A DNA stretch of 64,000 nucleotides from Desulfothermus sp964427155 (GTDB taxonomy: Bacteria; Desulfobacterota; Desulfovibrionia; Desulfovibrionales; Desulfothermaceae). The position numbers and the translations under genes are program-made. Position 1 is the first letter of the stretch. Each line of letters opens with the position of its first letter. The DNA lies in contig CAYRSC010000024.1 of NCBI GenBank assembly GCA_964427155.1, positions 62,001-126,000 on the forward strand. Reading direction: 5' to 3'. The notes under the pieces were generated by a model that was given only the letters and a program-made list of their open reading frames with translations, was not told the origin of the DNA and did not search any database. Of this stretch, positions 1-8,618 are shown piece after piece.

Positions 1-347
1 AATATGGTTATATGTCCCACACCTGCCATAATTCCACCAAATGCCCCCACAGTGGAAAAGATCCAGCCTACCCATATTGCCCACAAAAAACCTAAAATAA
101 AACTTGGACGGGGCGCTCCTGGAATACCCAGATAACCCCGAGGGGCATCAGGATTGATACACCCCTTGGTAAGAGATGCTGTACACTTGGGAGTCTCGGC
201 AATGAGCTTACCCAATTTTCCACTCAGACCAAGACTGCTTCCCACCACTGCACTATCAGCGGCACTTAAAGAAAGATAAGCCCCCCAACTCAACACCAAT
301 GTTAACACCAAAATAAACAACAGCTTTTTTTGAAACACCTTGCTCAT
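1..347 (-). CDS. TauE/SafE-family membrane protein, N-terminal part (cut by window edge)
   Basis: Reading leftward from an ATG preceded by GAGGAGGG, about 115 codons run off the left edge. The protein opens with a basic stretch and a hydrophobic segment (residues about 8-25). A low-hydrophobicity loop of some 60 residues follows, and then a second membrane segment whose end, VGAFGGIMAGVGHIT, strongly resembles the first conserved membrane helix of the long-type TauE/SafE permeases of sulfur-metabolising Deltaproteobacteria. The family is thought to export sulfite, sulfonates or related anions across the inner membrane; the substrate here is unknown. The family call rests on this motif alone because most of the gene lies outside the window. 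Confidence 0.7.
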   Translation of the reverse strand, partial: MSKVFQKKLLFILVLTLVLSWGAYLSLSAADSAVVGSSLGLSGKLGKLIAETPKCTASLTKGCINPDAPRGYLGIPGAPRPSFILGFLWAIWVGWIFSTVGAFGGIMAGVGHITI

Positions 348-932
348 AAAAACCCTCCTCTCTTAATTTTTTTTAGCTAAACTTCACACCATAAACTTTT
401 TAGTGTTAACCCCCACCTGCCATCATCCCTCCTTTGTTAAAAGGTTAACCTCTTTTATTTTATGTATTATACACTTAAACCATACAGCTTGAACGAGATT
501 ACCCATGACAGAAAAATCAAATTATGTCAAGAGAGCAACTTATAAAAATATAGAGATACACAAAAATGTGCATATTAACCCAAAATATTCTTTATTAAAT
601 AGACGAGAAAAAATTTAAATCCATCACATATGAATATACAAAAATATCTTTCGTTATAATATAATGGTTTTTAAGGAGGTCAATATAATATATATCTCAA
701 AATAACGTATAAAGACGGTTAATTAAAATAGTAAAATTATCTTTCAACTTTAAAATACATTCAACTTTAATATCAAAACTAAAAAAATGTTTATTATAAA
801 TGAAAAAGTTATATTAATTTTGTAGATAGAAAAAGAGAATCTTCGTTTACCTAATAAGAATGTTTTTTAACAGTATAAACAAAAAATCAAATATTCCAGC
901 TTAGTGGGGATAAAAGGAATAGTATATTTTAA
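348..932. other. AT-rich intergenic spacer without a recognisable gene
   Basis: These 585 bases are much richer in A and T than the coding sequence around them. Neither strand has an ORF of useful length. A perfect Shine-Dalgarno match (TAAGGAGGT, 672-680) is followed by no start codon, and a TATAAT at 655-660 sits just before it. It may be a decayed gene start or simply a spacer between two leftward genes. Confidence 0.6.
466..492 (-). promoter_or_regulatory. possible sigma-70 promoter for the TauE/SafE gene
   Basis: On the minus strand a TATAAT box (466-471) is preceded at a 16-base spacing by TTCAAG. The inferred start point lies about 110 bases before the ATG at 347. The -10 box is perfect but the -35 box is poor, and the whole region is AT-rich, so this may be chance. 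Confidence 0.3.
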
Positions 933-2207
933 TTAAAAACGTTGAATAATGTATAGAAACAAGGGAAGATGGCTTATCCTCTTCAGGTGCATAAAAACAG
1001 AGAGTTGTCTTCTCCTCTCTTTCCTGCTCATAGGTGAAAGATATATTCTTCCCTTATAAAAGGGCTGTTTTATTTCTTCCCCCAAAAATCTTGTCAACAA
1101 GTGAAGATGGGTCTCTGGAAAATCCAGGGAGAATAAAAAATTTGCCGTAATTTCCACATGTAAAAAATTATGGTTTATCTCCTGCATTTTCCAAAAGGCC
1201 TCTATCACCCTCTCCGCGGTAAGGGGCTTCCCAATAAGGGATAGGGTAGTGGAGCAAAAGGATTCTAGACCCACGTTTATATAACTATATGTATCTGGAA
1301 GGGACCCTAAAAATTGAAATACCTCCAGAGGGGCCTTTAAAAGAGAATCAACACTGGCAAATAAAAAAATATATCTCTCCTCAAGGCCACTCCTCTCCTC
1401 AATAAGGCCCATGGCCCTCTCCAGGGCAAAAAAAATGGTGTCAGGAGAAACTGCCAGGGCATCATGCTCCCCTAGATAGATGGCATTTAGATTTACAATC
1501 TCCCTGTCATAGTACCTTATTAGCCCCTGGATCTGGGTCTCTATCTCCTCTCTGGACCTTTCCCTAAACGGCCGGGGACTCTTTACCCTACAAAAACGGC
1601 AATGATACAGGCATCCTTCTGAGATTATAAGGGGAAGACATTCATAATCCACATCTCTGGTATCAGGGGGTAAAACAGATGGCCTTGTACCCAGGATGGT
1701 GAATAGAGTGGTTGTTCTCTTTTTAAGATAATCCTCTCCTTGAATAGATATCTGGCCTAAGATGGTCCTCAGGTCCCCAGGAAGATCCACACCCCTTTGT
1801 ATCTCTCTGTATATTTCCTCTCTTAACCTCCTCCATCTCCCCATACCCTCCCCTATTATCCCCCTTAAAAAGTCCTGTTCCCCCCATAAGTTGTTTGAAG
1901 GATAGAGCATACAGGGGACATAATATTCCCCCAGGGCAGAAAATATTCCCCCATAATATTCTCCCGAGGAATAATATACCCAGTCATTGCCCCTAGTCCT
2001 CTTCAAAAATTCATTGGGATGGGGCCAGGAGGTATCCTTTCCGTGGATAAAACGGATCTCTCCGTTTAGATCAAAGAAAAATTTACTCCTCTCATCCTCT
2101 ACCACAAAAAATCTACCCACCTTAAGGGGATAGGAGATCTTCCTGTATCGCCTCTCTCCCTGAAAACAGGGATAGATGGTAAAATCTCCTAAAGAGAATC
2201 TATCCAT
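933..2207 (-). CDS. Radical SAM protein of unknown function
   Basis: This 424-residue protein has the radical SAM cluster signature CX3CX2C at Cys199, Cys203 and Cys206 (CLYHCRFC), so it should bind a [4Fe-4S] cluster and cleave S-adenosylmethionine. About 190 residues precede the cluster, an unusually long N-terminal part with no domain I recognise; it is rich in aromatic residues. After the cluster comes a typical partial TIM-barrel with a conserved-looking GLES segment. I cannot name the reaction. It is the only gene between a strong terminator upstream (2216-2249) and the AT-rich spacer downstream, so it is probably transcribed alone. The ATG start is clear. Confidence 0.75.
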   Translation of the reverse strand: MDRFSLGDFTIYPCFQGERRYRKISYPLKVGRFFVVEDERSKFFFDLNGEIRFIHGKDTSWPHPNEFLKRTRGNDWVYYSSGEYYGGIFSALGEYYVPCMLYPSNNLWGEQDFLRGIIGEGMGRWRRLREEIYREIQRGVDLPGDLRTILGQISIQGEDYLKKRTTTLFTILGTRPSVLPPDTRDVDYECLPLIISEGCLYHCRFCRVKSPRPFRERSREEIETQIQGLIRYYDREIVNLNAIYLGEHDALAVSPDTIFFALERAMGLIEERSGLEERYIFLFASVDSLLKAPLEVFQFLGSLPDTYSYINVGLESFCSTTLSLIGKPLTAERVIEAFWKMQEINHNFLHVEITANFLFSLDFPETHLHLLTRFLGEEIKQPFYKGRIYLSPMSRKERRRQLSVFMHLKRISHLPLFLYIIQRF

Positions 2208-2215
2208 ATCTCTTT

Positions 2216-2249
2216 AAAAAAAGAGGTCATGGGAAATCCCATGACCTCT
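2216..2249 (-). terminator. rho-independent terminator of the aldolase gene
   Basis: A perfect 12-base-pair stem (AGAGGTCATGGG / CCCATGACCTCT, 2222-2249) with a four-base loop is followed on the minus strand by seven T residues. It lies 27 bases after the aldolase stop and 15 bases before the radical SAM start, so it separates the two transcripts. Confidence 0.9.
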
Positions 2250-2275
2250 ATGAGTTTTTGTAAAAGGCCATCTAT

Positions 2276-3547
2276 CTAGTCGTCATAATCCCCATCACCC
2301 ACATCCTGCCGCAGGTCCTCCATCTGTTTTATCCTCTCTATACTCCACTCCTTCTCATCTTCTATCTTCCTGGCCTTGGGTCCCAGGTCATATGAGCCTG
2401 CCTCCAATAAAAGCTCCTTTGCAATATCTGCTGTATCAGCGGCATTAAAGACATCCACAAGGAGTTCATATACAAAATCCTCCACTGCCTTACTCATCCT
2501 CTCTCTTATCTCAGGAGGCTCTGAGAGGAGGGATGTCTCAAAGGGCAGGTTCAACTTCTTATAATTGCCCCCCTTTAATCCATTTTTCTTTGCATATTCC
2601 ACCATCTCCTTCCACAGTTCCTCAGATACCCCTTTATCCTTCTCCTTGATAAATTCTCCTTTCTCATCCATTACTGCATTTCCATACTCATTTACCCTTA
2701 CTCCCCAGGACAACATCTGGAGAGCGGTTGCCACATTGGCCTTGGTGGTGGCGGTCTTCTGGGCAATCTCCTTGAGTCTCTCTGAGTTATTGCCAGATGT
2801 CCCGTGCTGTGCCCCTGATATATTATATGGTCTCAGGGCCTCATGTATCCTGGCGGTTAACTCCACCTGAATACCTGCATCAGAATCCTGAATACCATGA
2901 GTAGTACCATTGTTAAGGGCAATCCAGTCAGGGAATATCCCATGGGCATTGAGTCCCCTTATAAGGAATAACGCCTCTTCAGGGGTGGATAGACCTTCCT
3001 TTCCCTTTATCTCTCCAACCTCTGTTTCATATCCTGCCCAGGAAGGTATATATCTGGATAGTTCAATATTTGCCAGGAGATTCTCTCTATCAGGGAGATG
3101 AGATGCATCAATGGCAATGGAAGTAATCCCAAAATCAAAGAGAGAGGGGATCTGCTTTCTGGCCTTTTTAAGGTCTTCTTCCCCCTTAATAGCAAAGTGG
3201 TCTGCGTGTATGGCAATGGGAACCGTTATCCCCATCTCATTGCAAAGGGCATTGGTGATCCTGGCAAGATTCCACATATTCACTGCACAATATGTGGATT
3301 CAGACTTTGCGATCTCCAAAATTATAGCGGCATTTGCCCTTTGTGCCGCTCTGAGGGCCCCCCTTATTACAAAATAATTTCTCCCATTTGCCGCAATGGT
3401 CATTGCCTTTCCTTTCTTCATAAGGGCCCTATCCACCACCTTTCCACTTACAATAAGGGCCCGGGAGCCCGGGAAAAGCCTTTTTATGTTAGGGGGACGA
3501 CCTATCTCCAGTAATCTTTCATAGTCATAGGTTTTATTATCCTGCAT
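2276..3547 (-). CDS. Class II fructose-bisphosphate aldolase family protein
   Basis: A 423-residue protein of the zinc-dependent class II aldolase family, which cleaves fructose 1,6-bisphosphate (or tagatose/related bisphosphates) into two triose phosphates. Family motifs are present: HADH with the catalytic Asp116 and zinc ligand His117, a GYETEVGEIKGKE segment near 172-184, NNGTTHG ending in a probable zinc ligand at His217, and GAQHGTSG with His248. It is longer than the usual 290-350 residues, with a lengthened N-terminus and an acidic C-terminal tail, as in the long subgroup. The ATG has an AGGAGGT ribosome site about 10 bases upstream. With pyruvate kinase nearby it supports sugar-phosphate metabolism; the precise substrate is not shown by sequence. 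Confidence 0.9.
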   Translation of the reverse strand: MQDNKTYDYERLLEIGRPPNIKRLFPGSRALIVSGKVVDRALMKKGKAMTIAANGRNYFVIRGALRAAQRANAAIILEIAKSESTYCAVNMWNLARITNALCNEMGITVPIAIHADHFAIKGEEDLKKARKQIPSLFDFGITSIAIDASHLPDRENLLANIELSRYIPSWAGYETEVGEIKGKEGLSTPEEALFLIRGLNAHGIFPDWIALNNGTTHGIQDSDAGIQVELTARIHEALRPYNISGAQHGTSGNNSERLKEIAQKTATTKANVATALQMLSWGVRVNEYGNAVMDEKGEFIKEKDKGVSEELWKEMVEYAKKNGLKGGNYKKLNLPFETSLLSEPPEIRERMSKAVEDFVYELLVDVFNAADTADIAKELLLEAGSYDLGPKARKIEDEKEWSIERIKQMEDLRQDVGDGDYDD

Positions 3548-3607
3548 AGCCCCTTACCTCCTATTTTGAGATTTTAAGTTCATAAAGACACACAGTGTAG
3601 GGTTATA

Positions 3608-3636
3608 TACATATTAAAAAAAGACAAGTTTTACAA
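3608..3636 (-). promoter_or_regulatory. putative promoter of the aldolase gene
   Basis: On the minus strand TTGTAA and TATGTA are separated by 17 bases, ending about 60 bases before the aldolase ATG. Both boxes are partial matches. Confidence 0.4.
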
Positions 3637-3698
3637 GGAAAAACCCATATAGAGTCAACTTGCAAACCCAATGGGAATAATATAACCTATGGCTTGTT

Positions 3699-4421
3699 AT
3701 GACCATCTCGGTGCTCATGTACCATCAGATAGGACACTTTCCTCCCATGAAGACCCACAGGTCCACATACTGTAATGCAAATAGGTTTAAGTGGCAGATG
3801 TGGTTTCTACACTTTTTTAGATATACCATCCTATCTCTAAACGACCTCCTCCCTGTACTCACAGGGCAAAAGCCCACCCCTTTAAGAGGAGTAATACTCA
3901 CCTTTGACGATGGATATTGTAATTTCTATTCACATGCCTATCCTATCCTTCAAAAATACAGGTTTCCGGCCACAGTATATGTGCTCTCCTCACTTATGGG
4001 AAAAAGGGCCATATGGTTTGAGAGGGATGGAAGGGACGCCCCTCCCCTCCTGGATAAAAAACAGATCCAATCCCTTTCCCTAAAAGGGATAAACATAGGT
4101 TCTCATGGGAAAACTCATGTAAGACTTGGAGAGCTACCACCTGAGAAGGCATGGGAAGAGATAGCAGGGAGCAAAAAGCGGCTGGAAAAGGAATTGGGCA
4201 TCCCAATGAGGGACTTCTGCTACCCCTATGGGAGTATGAATCAACAGGTAAGGGATATGGTGGAAAAGGCGGGCTATAGAACTGCTGTAAGTTGTATAAG
4301 GGGAGCTGTGAGACCAGGGTGCGATCCCTACATTCTTCCCCGAAAGGCCATATCCTATGGAGATAACATCATAGGGATGTGGTGGAAACTTCATTTTAAA
4401 AACAAACCAAAATATAAATGA
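3699..4421 (+). CDS. Polysaccharide deacetylase (NodB-like, CE4)
   Basis: A 240-residue protein with the NodB homology domain. The first motif, TFDDGY, is at 68-73 and supplies the catalytic base and the first metal-binding Asp. The second, SHGKTH, is at 135-140 and supplies the two metal-binding His residues. The family removes N-acetyl groups from amino sugars in polysaccharides or lipid-linked glycans. No signal peptide is evident, so the enzyme probably acts on the cytoplasmic face. It overlaps the following GT9 gene by four bases (ATGA), which suggests joint work on envelope glycan or LPS. The ribosome site before the ATG is weak. Confidence 0.9.
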   Translation: MTISVLMYHQIGHFPPMKTHRSTYCNANRFKWQMWFLHFFRYTILSLNDLLPVLTGQKPTPLRGVILTFDDGYCNFYSHAYPILQKYRFPATVYVLSSLMGKRAIWFERDGRDAPPLLDKKQIQSLSLKGINIGSHGKTHVRLGELPPEKAWEEIAGSKKRLEKELGIPMRDFCYPYGSMNQQVRDMVEKAGYRTAVSCIRGAVRPGCDPYILPRKAISYGDNIIGMWWKLHFKNKPKYK

Positions 4422-5449
4422 AACACATACTCATTATACGTCTCTCCTCCCTGGGAGACATCCTCATGGCCTCAGGGATACTCCCCCCTTTGAAGAAAAG
4501 GTATCCAGATGCCCATATTCACTGGCTGGTACAGTCTGAATTTGAGGAGATAGTGAGAGCAAGTCCCTTTATAGACCACACTATTATATGGCATAGAAAA
4601 AAGTGGCTACAACAGATAAAAAAAGCAGTTGTGCAAGTTATGAGGGAGGGACCAAAGCTTTTATCCAGATTAAGGGAATATCCCTACGATCTCATACTGG
4701 AGCTTCAGGGGATATGGAAGGGAAGCATATGGGCCCTCTACGCCCGGGGGGGACGAAAAATAGTGGTTGACCCAAAGGAAAATACTCACCTCCTGTTCAA
4801 AGAAAGGGTAGCATCCACTGGCAAGAAGATATTAGGGGAAGAATACAGGGAACTACTATCTTACCTGGGGATAAAGGGAGAGGAATATTATATGGGGATA
4901 GAGCCTCCCCCTTACATTCAAAAAAGGGTGGATGGTCTTTTTAAAAGATATAGGATTAGTGGCCCCTATGTAGCACTGTGTCCATTTACCACCAGAGAAC
5001 AAAAGCACTGGATAGACCATTATTGGAAGGAGCTTGCAGGATATATAATCTCTCTTGGCATAAAGGTGGTGGTATTGGGGGCAGAGGGAGATAGAGAGAG
5101 GGCAGAAAAAGTCTTTCCCAGGCACAGGGATATAATATTGCTCACAGGTGCCACATCCATTGTGGAGGCACTGGCTGTCATAAGGAGGGCAAAATGCGTT
5201 GTGGGAGTGGATACAGGCCTTACACATGGAGCAATGCTCTATAAGATACCCACCATTGCCATATTTGGATCCACCTGTCCCTATCTATCCACAGGATATG
5301 AAAAGGGGGTCGTACTATATGAGGTGCTTTCATGTTCTCCGTGCAAAAGAAATCCCACCTGCAGAGGAGAGATGATCTGCATGAAAAAGATATCTCCAGA
5401 AAGGGTAATATGGGCATTTAATAAAATCGTTGGACAGAGTCAGGGATGA
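4418..5449 (+). CDS. Glycosyltransferase family 9 (heptosyltransferase-like)
   Basis: A 343-residue GT-B glycosyltransferase of family GT9. The N-terminal signature IIRLSSLGDILMASG (about 5-19) matches the WaaC/WaaF family, and the C-terminal nucleotide-sugar region contains VGVDTGLTHGAM. These enzymes move heptose from ADP-heptose to the inner core of LPS. The donor is not proven here. The gene is translationally coupled to the deacetylase upstream. Confidence 0.9.
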   Translation: MKHILIIRLSSLGDILMASGILPPLKKRYPDAHIHWLVQSEFEEIVRASPFIDHTIIWHRKKWLQQIKKAVVQVMREGPKLLSRLREYPYDLILELQGIWKGSIWALYARGGRKIVVDPKENTHLLFKERVASTGKKILGEEYRELLSYLGIKGEEYYMGIEPPPYIQKRVDGLFKRYRISGPYVALCPFTTREQKHWIDHYWKELAGYIISLGIKVVVLGAEGDRERAEKVFPRHRDIILLTGATSIVEALAVIRRAKCVVGVDTGLTHGAMLYKIPTIAIFGSTCPYLSTGYEKGVVLYEVLSCSPCKRNPTCRGEMICMKKISPERVIWAFNKIVGQSQG

Positions 5450-5534
5450 GATAAATACACCAATTGGGAAACCAACATCCCTTTCAATATCTATAAAGCA
5501 AAGATGGAAAAATAAGGTCCCCTCTCAATAAACT

Positions 5535-5564
5535 TTGACATAACTATTACCTGTTGTGTATGTA
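5535..5564 (+). promoter_or_regulatory. putative promoter of the sat-apsK gene
   Basis: A perfect TTGACA (5535-5540) is followed after 18 bases by TATGTA. The -10 box is weak. The site lies in the 185-base gap before the sulfurylase/kinase gene. Confidence 0.35.
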
Positions 5565-5634
5565 ACATTCCATATGACTCTTTAATAACTCCCTATTATG
5601 GTTTTTATCGTGCACAAACAATGGAGAGGCCATC

Positions 5635-7338
5635 ATGAAGGAATATGCAGAGAGTTTACTGGTCCACTTCAGAAGGGTTGAACAACTCAAGAGGGAGTCC
5701 TATAAATATCCAACCTATAGTCTAAATGAGAGACAATTGTGCGACCTGGAGCTATTATGTAACAGGGCATTTTATCCCCTGGAAGGATTTGTGGGAGAAG
5801 AGGAATATTTTTCCATCCTGGAGAGGGGAACCCTGCTGGATGGCACAATATGGCCCATTCCCATCTATCTGGATGTCCCAGAAAAGATAGCCAAAGGGCT
5901 CTCACCAGGTACTCACCTCTCCCTTTTAGACCCAGAAGGCTTCCTCCTGGCGATTCTCCATGTAACTGAAATATTCAAGGTGGACAAACGCTATGAGGCA
6001 CAGAGGATATATGGCACAGAGGATGAGACCAAACACCCATCTGTATTTTCCCTTTATCATGAAGTACATCCCTATTATGTAGGGGGAAAAATAGAAGGTA
6101 TAAGCCTTCCCATTCACTATGATTTTGTGGAACTGCGAAAACCCCCCTCAGAGGTCCACCGATTCTTCGCTTCAATGGGATGGAGAAATATTATTGGATT
6201 CCATACAGAAAAGGCCTTACACTGTGCCCACAGGGAAATGATCCTAAGAGCGGCAAAAGAGGTAAATGCCAGTATCTTTTTAAATCCTGTGGTGGGACTT
6301 CCAGACCCCAGGGACCTGGAACACTTTACCATGATAAGGTGTTATCAGGCCTTTATTAAACACTTTCCCAGAAATATGATAACCCTTGCCCTCCTTCCCT
6401 TTGCCAGCAGAAAGGCAGGTCCAAAGGAGGCATTGCTTCAGGCCATTATAAGAAAGAACTATGGATGTACCCATTTTCTCGTTGCCCCTGACCACGCAGA
6501 CCCATTTATGCATGAGGCTAATCACAAAAAACTATTCTATCCCCTGGGTGAGGCACAAGAGATGGTTAAGGCCCATGAGGAGGAAATCGGCATAAAGATG
6601 GTCCCCCTTACCCCCATGGTGTATGAGGAAAACAGGGGACAATACATCCCGGAAAATCAGGTAAAGGAGGGGATGAGGGTAAAGAGGATCTCCTCTTCTG
6701 AACTGAGACGTAGATTAGAGTTTGATCTGGAGATACCAAAGTGGTTTTCCTTCCCAGAGGTGGTGGAAGAACTCAAACGCACCTATCCCCCAAGACACAG
6801 ACAGGGCTTTACTGTATTCTTTACAGGCCTCCCTGGTGCGGGCAAATCTACCATTGCAAAAATACTCTATGTGAGGTTCATGGAACTGCGGGATAGACCT
6901 GTAACCCTACTAGATGGAGACATTGTAAGAAAGTATCTCTCCTCAGAACTTACCTATTCCAAGGAACACAGGGAAATAAATGTCAGAAGGATTGGATTTG
7001 TGGCCAGTGAGATCACAAAAAATAGGGGAATAGCTATCTGTGCCCCTATTGCCCCTTATGAAGAGTCCAGAAGATACAACAGGGAACTTATATCCCGCTA
7101 TGGAGGATATATAGAGGTGTATGTGGCAACTCCATTTGAGGTATGTGCCCAGAGGGACCGAAAAGGGATGTATGAAAAGGCACGAAAGGGGATCATAAAA
7201 AATTTTACAGGGGTAGATGACCCCTACATCCCCCCCTCCAACCCAGAAATAACCATAGATACCTCTGAACTCACTCCTGCAGAGGCGGCTCAACAGATAA
7301 TACTCTATCTTGAAGAAGAGGGATATATAAAATTATAA
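5635..7338 (+). CDS. Bifunctional ATP sulfurylase/APS kinase-like protein with altered sulfurylase motif
   Basis: A 567-residue fusion. Residues 1-165 form the PUA-like N-terminal part of ATP sulfurylase, 166-390 the catalytic part and about 391-567 an APS kinase. The kinase looks intact: P-loop GLPGAGKST (398-406), DGD near 425 and FTGVDDPY near 531. It would phosphorylate APS to PAPS. The sulfurylase keeps LHCAH (195-199), AGPKEAL, RKNYGCTHF and ISSSELRRRL. However, the usual QTRN motif reads HTEK at 190-193, and the usual GRDHAG reads APDHAD at 284-289. In characterised sulfurylases the Arg and Asn of QTRN contact ATP and sulfate, so the first activity is doubtful. There is no operon partner. 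Confidence 0.85.
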   Translation: MKEYAESLLVHFRRVEQLKRESYKYPTYSLNERQLCDLELLCNRAFYPLEGFVGEEEYFSILERGTLLDGTIWPIPIYLDVPEKIAKGLSPGTHLSLLDPEGFLLAILHVTEIFKVDKRYEAQRIYGTEDETKHPSVFSLYHEVHPYYVGGKIEGISLPIHYDFVELRKPPSEVHRFFASMGWRNIIGFHTEKALHCAHREMILRAAKEVNASIFLNPVVGLPDPRDLEHFTMIRCYQAFIKHFPRNMITLALLPFASRKAGPKEALLQAIIRKNYGCTHFLVAPDHADPFMHEANHKKLFYPLGEAQEMVKAHEEEIGIKMVPLTPMVYEENRGQYIPENQVKEGMRVKRISSSELRRRLEFDLEIPKWFSFPEVVEELKRTYPPRHRQGFTVFFTGLPGAGKSTIAKILYVRFMELRDRPVTLLDGDIVRKYLSSELTYSKEHREINVRRIGFVASEITKNRGIAICAPIAPYEESRRYNRELISRYGGYIEVYVATPFEVCAQRDRKGMYEKARKGIIKNFTGVDDPYIPPSNPEITIDTSELTPAEAAQQIILYLEEEGYIKL

Positions 7339-7356
7339 GGAGCTGCACCCTCCCTT

Positions 7357-7824
7357 TTACCTCTCAAGAAGGTGCTGGAGGAGGGGTAATTTATCTTGAG
7401 GCCAAAAAACAAAAATAAGCCCCATGAGCACCACTGCATATACCAGGGCCCCTGTACCTATCTCCTTATCTGACAGGGGCTCTTTTTTATTCGCCGCATG
7501 CAAAAGGTCCACAAAATATCTCCACAAATTTCCCTCCATCTCTTCCACCATCTCTCCCACATCCTTTCTACCTGCTATTTTGTCCCACAGGGCAAAAAGG
7601 AGTCCAGATGGTACACCACGGCGTGGCTCGGCCACCTGCTTAAATGCCCATATGGATAGGGCACACATAAATGTAACCACAGGTCTTACCTTTCCAAGGG
7701 CAGATTCCTTTGACCTTAAGAATTCAAACACAAAGGGATATTCTTGAAGCTGGGCAAGCACCTTTCCAGGGGAAAAATCCTCTATATTCACCTGTTGTAA
7801 AAGCCCTTCTCCAATCAGCGTCAT
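7357..7824 (-). CDS. Hypothetical protein with C-terminal membrane segment
   Basis: I do not recognise this 155-residue protein. It has a mostly soluble N-terminal part with short helical stretches and one likely transmembrane helix near the C-terminus (about 123-142, GALVYAVVLMGLIFVFW). That arrangement suggests a cytoplasmic domain tail-anchored in the membrane. It is the last gene of the cvpA-mazG-Mut7-C run, five bases after the Mut7-C stop, and converges with sat-apsK. Confidence 0.6.
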   Translation of the reverse strand: MTLIGEGLLQQVNIEDFSPGKVLAQLQEYPFVFEFLRSKESALGKVRPVVTFMCALSIWAFKQVAEPRRGVPSGLLFALWDKIAGRKDVGEMVEEMEGNLWRYFVDLLHAANKKEPLSDKEIGTGALVYAVVLMGLIFVFWPQDKLPLLQHLLER

Positions 7825-7829
7825 GTCCC

Positions 7830-8612
7830 CTATATTCCCTCCCCCTCTTTTCTCTGAATTTTAAGAGAACTTATATACCTCCTCATCTTCTCAAAATGCG
7901 AACCTGGCCAGTATATCCGGTTGCATCTGGGACAGATAGCAAATTGGAAATAGTACTTCTTTGTCTTTGGTTCTAATCTATGTATTATTTTATCTTTTTC
8001 CACAGAAACAAGGGGTTCATTACACACAAGACACCTTGATAACATATTAAAGGGTCCATTTAAGCCAAAGAAACTACATACCTCCTGCAGTTGATCCCCA
8101 GGATATATAGAGCGGATAAACCTTCCCCATATAATATCTTTTCTCTTTAATAGTTCCATATCTCTGGTAAGGACAATCCTCCTCTCTTTTCTGGCCACCT
8201 CAACTATTTTATCATCATTCCACCTCCAGTTGTAGGCACAATCAATGCCCAGCATGCGAAGCAGTTTGGCCAGCCTGCCTATATTTACATCCACCACAAA
8301 TCTCTTTTCATATAAGGGCTCATCAAATAAATAGTTATCCCCAGAAAAGGGAATCCTGTGGGGATATATGTGTAAACGCTCTCCTTGACAAGGAATATAG
8401 TCAAATCTCAGGTGCTGATCCCCCTTTTTGATTAATCCCACTTCAGTATGAGGTATGCCCACACACTCCACAATATCCTTTATGGAGGCCCGACGAGTGA
8501 GGGGATAGGGAAAATCAAGGGAAGGAGCATCTGAGAAAGATTTTGATCGCTTGTTTTTAATTCTCACCAGAGATGAGAGATCAGGATGAAACACCAGATG
8601 CAAGATCTCCAT
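7830..8612 (-). CDS. Mut7-C RNase domain protein with N-terminal ubiquitin-like region
   Basis: A 260-residue protein. The C-terminal half matches the Mut7-C family, a PIN-like nuclease fold followed by a zinc ribbon. FVVDVNIGRLAKLLRMLGID (about 104-123) carries the family's acidic start, TRDMELL another acidic motif, and two CxxC pairs (CLVC, CPRC) build the ribbon. The N-terminal 85 residues look like the ubiquitin-like domain often fused to these proteins. The family is predicted to act on RNA; no substrate is known. It lies tightly between mazG and a hypothetical gene. Confidence 0.85.
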   Translation of the reverse strand: MEILHLVFHPDLSSLVRIKNKRSKSFSDAPSLDFPYPLTRRASIKDIVECVGIPHTEVGLIKKGDQHLRFDYIPCQGERLHIYPHRIPFSGDNYLFDEPLYEKRFVVDVNIGRLAKLLRMLGIDCAYNWRWNDDKIVEVARKERRIVLTRDMELLKRKDIIWGRFIRSIYPGDQLQEVCSFFGLNGPFNMLSRCLVCNEPLVSVEKDKIIHRLEPKTKKYYFQFAICPRCNRIYWPGSHFEKMRRYISSLKIQRKEGEGI

Positions 8613-8618
8613 AACTCA

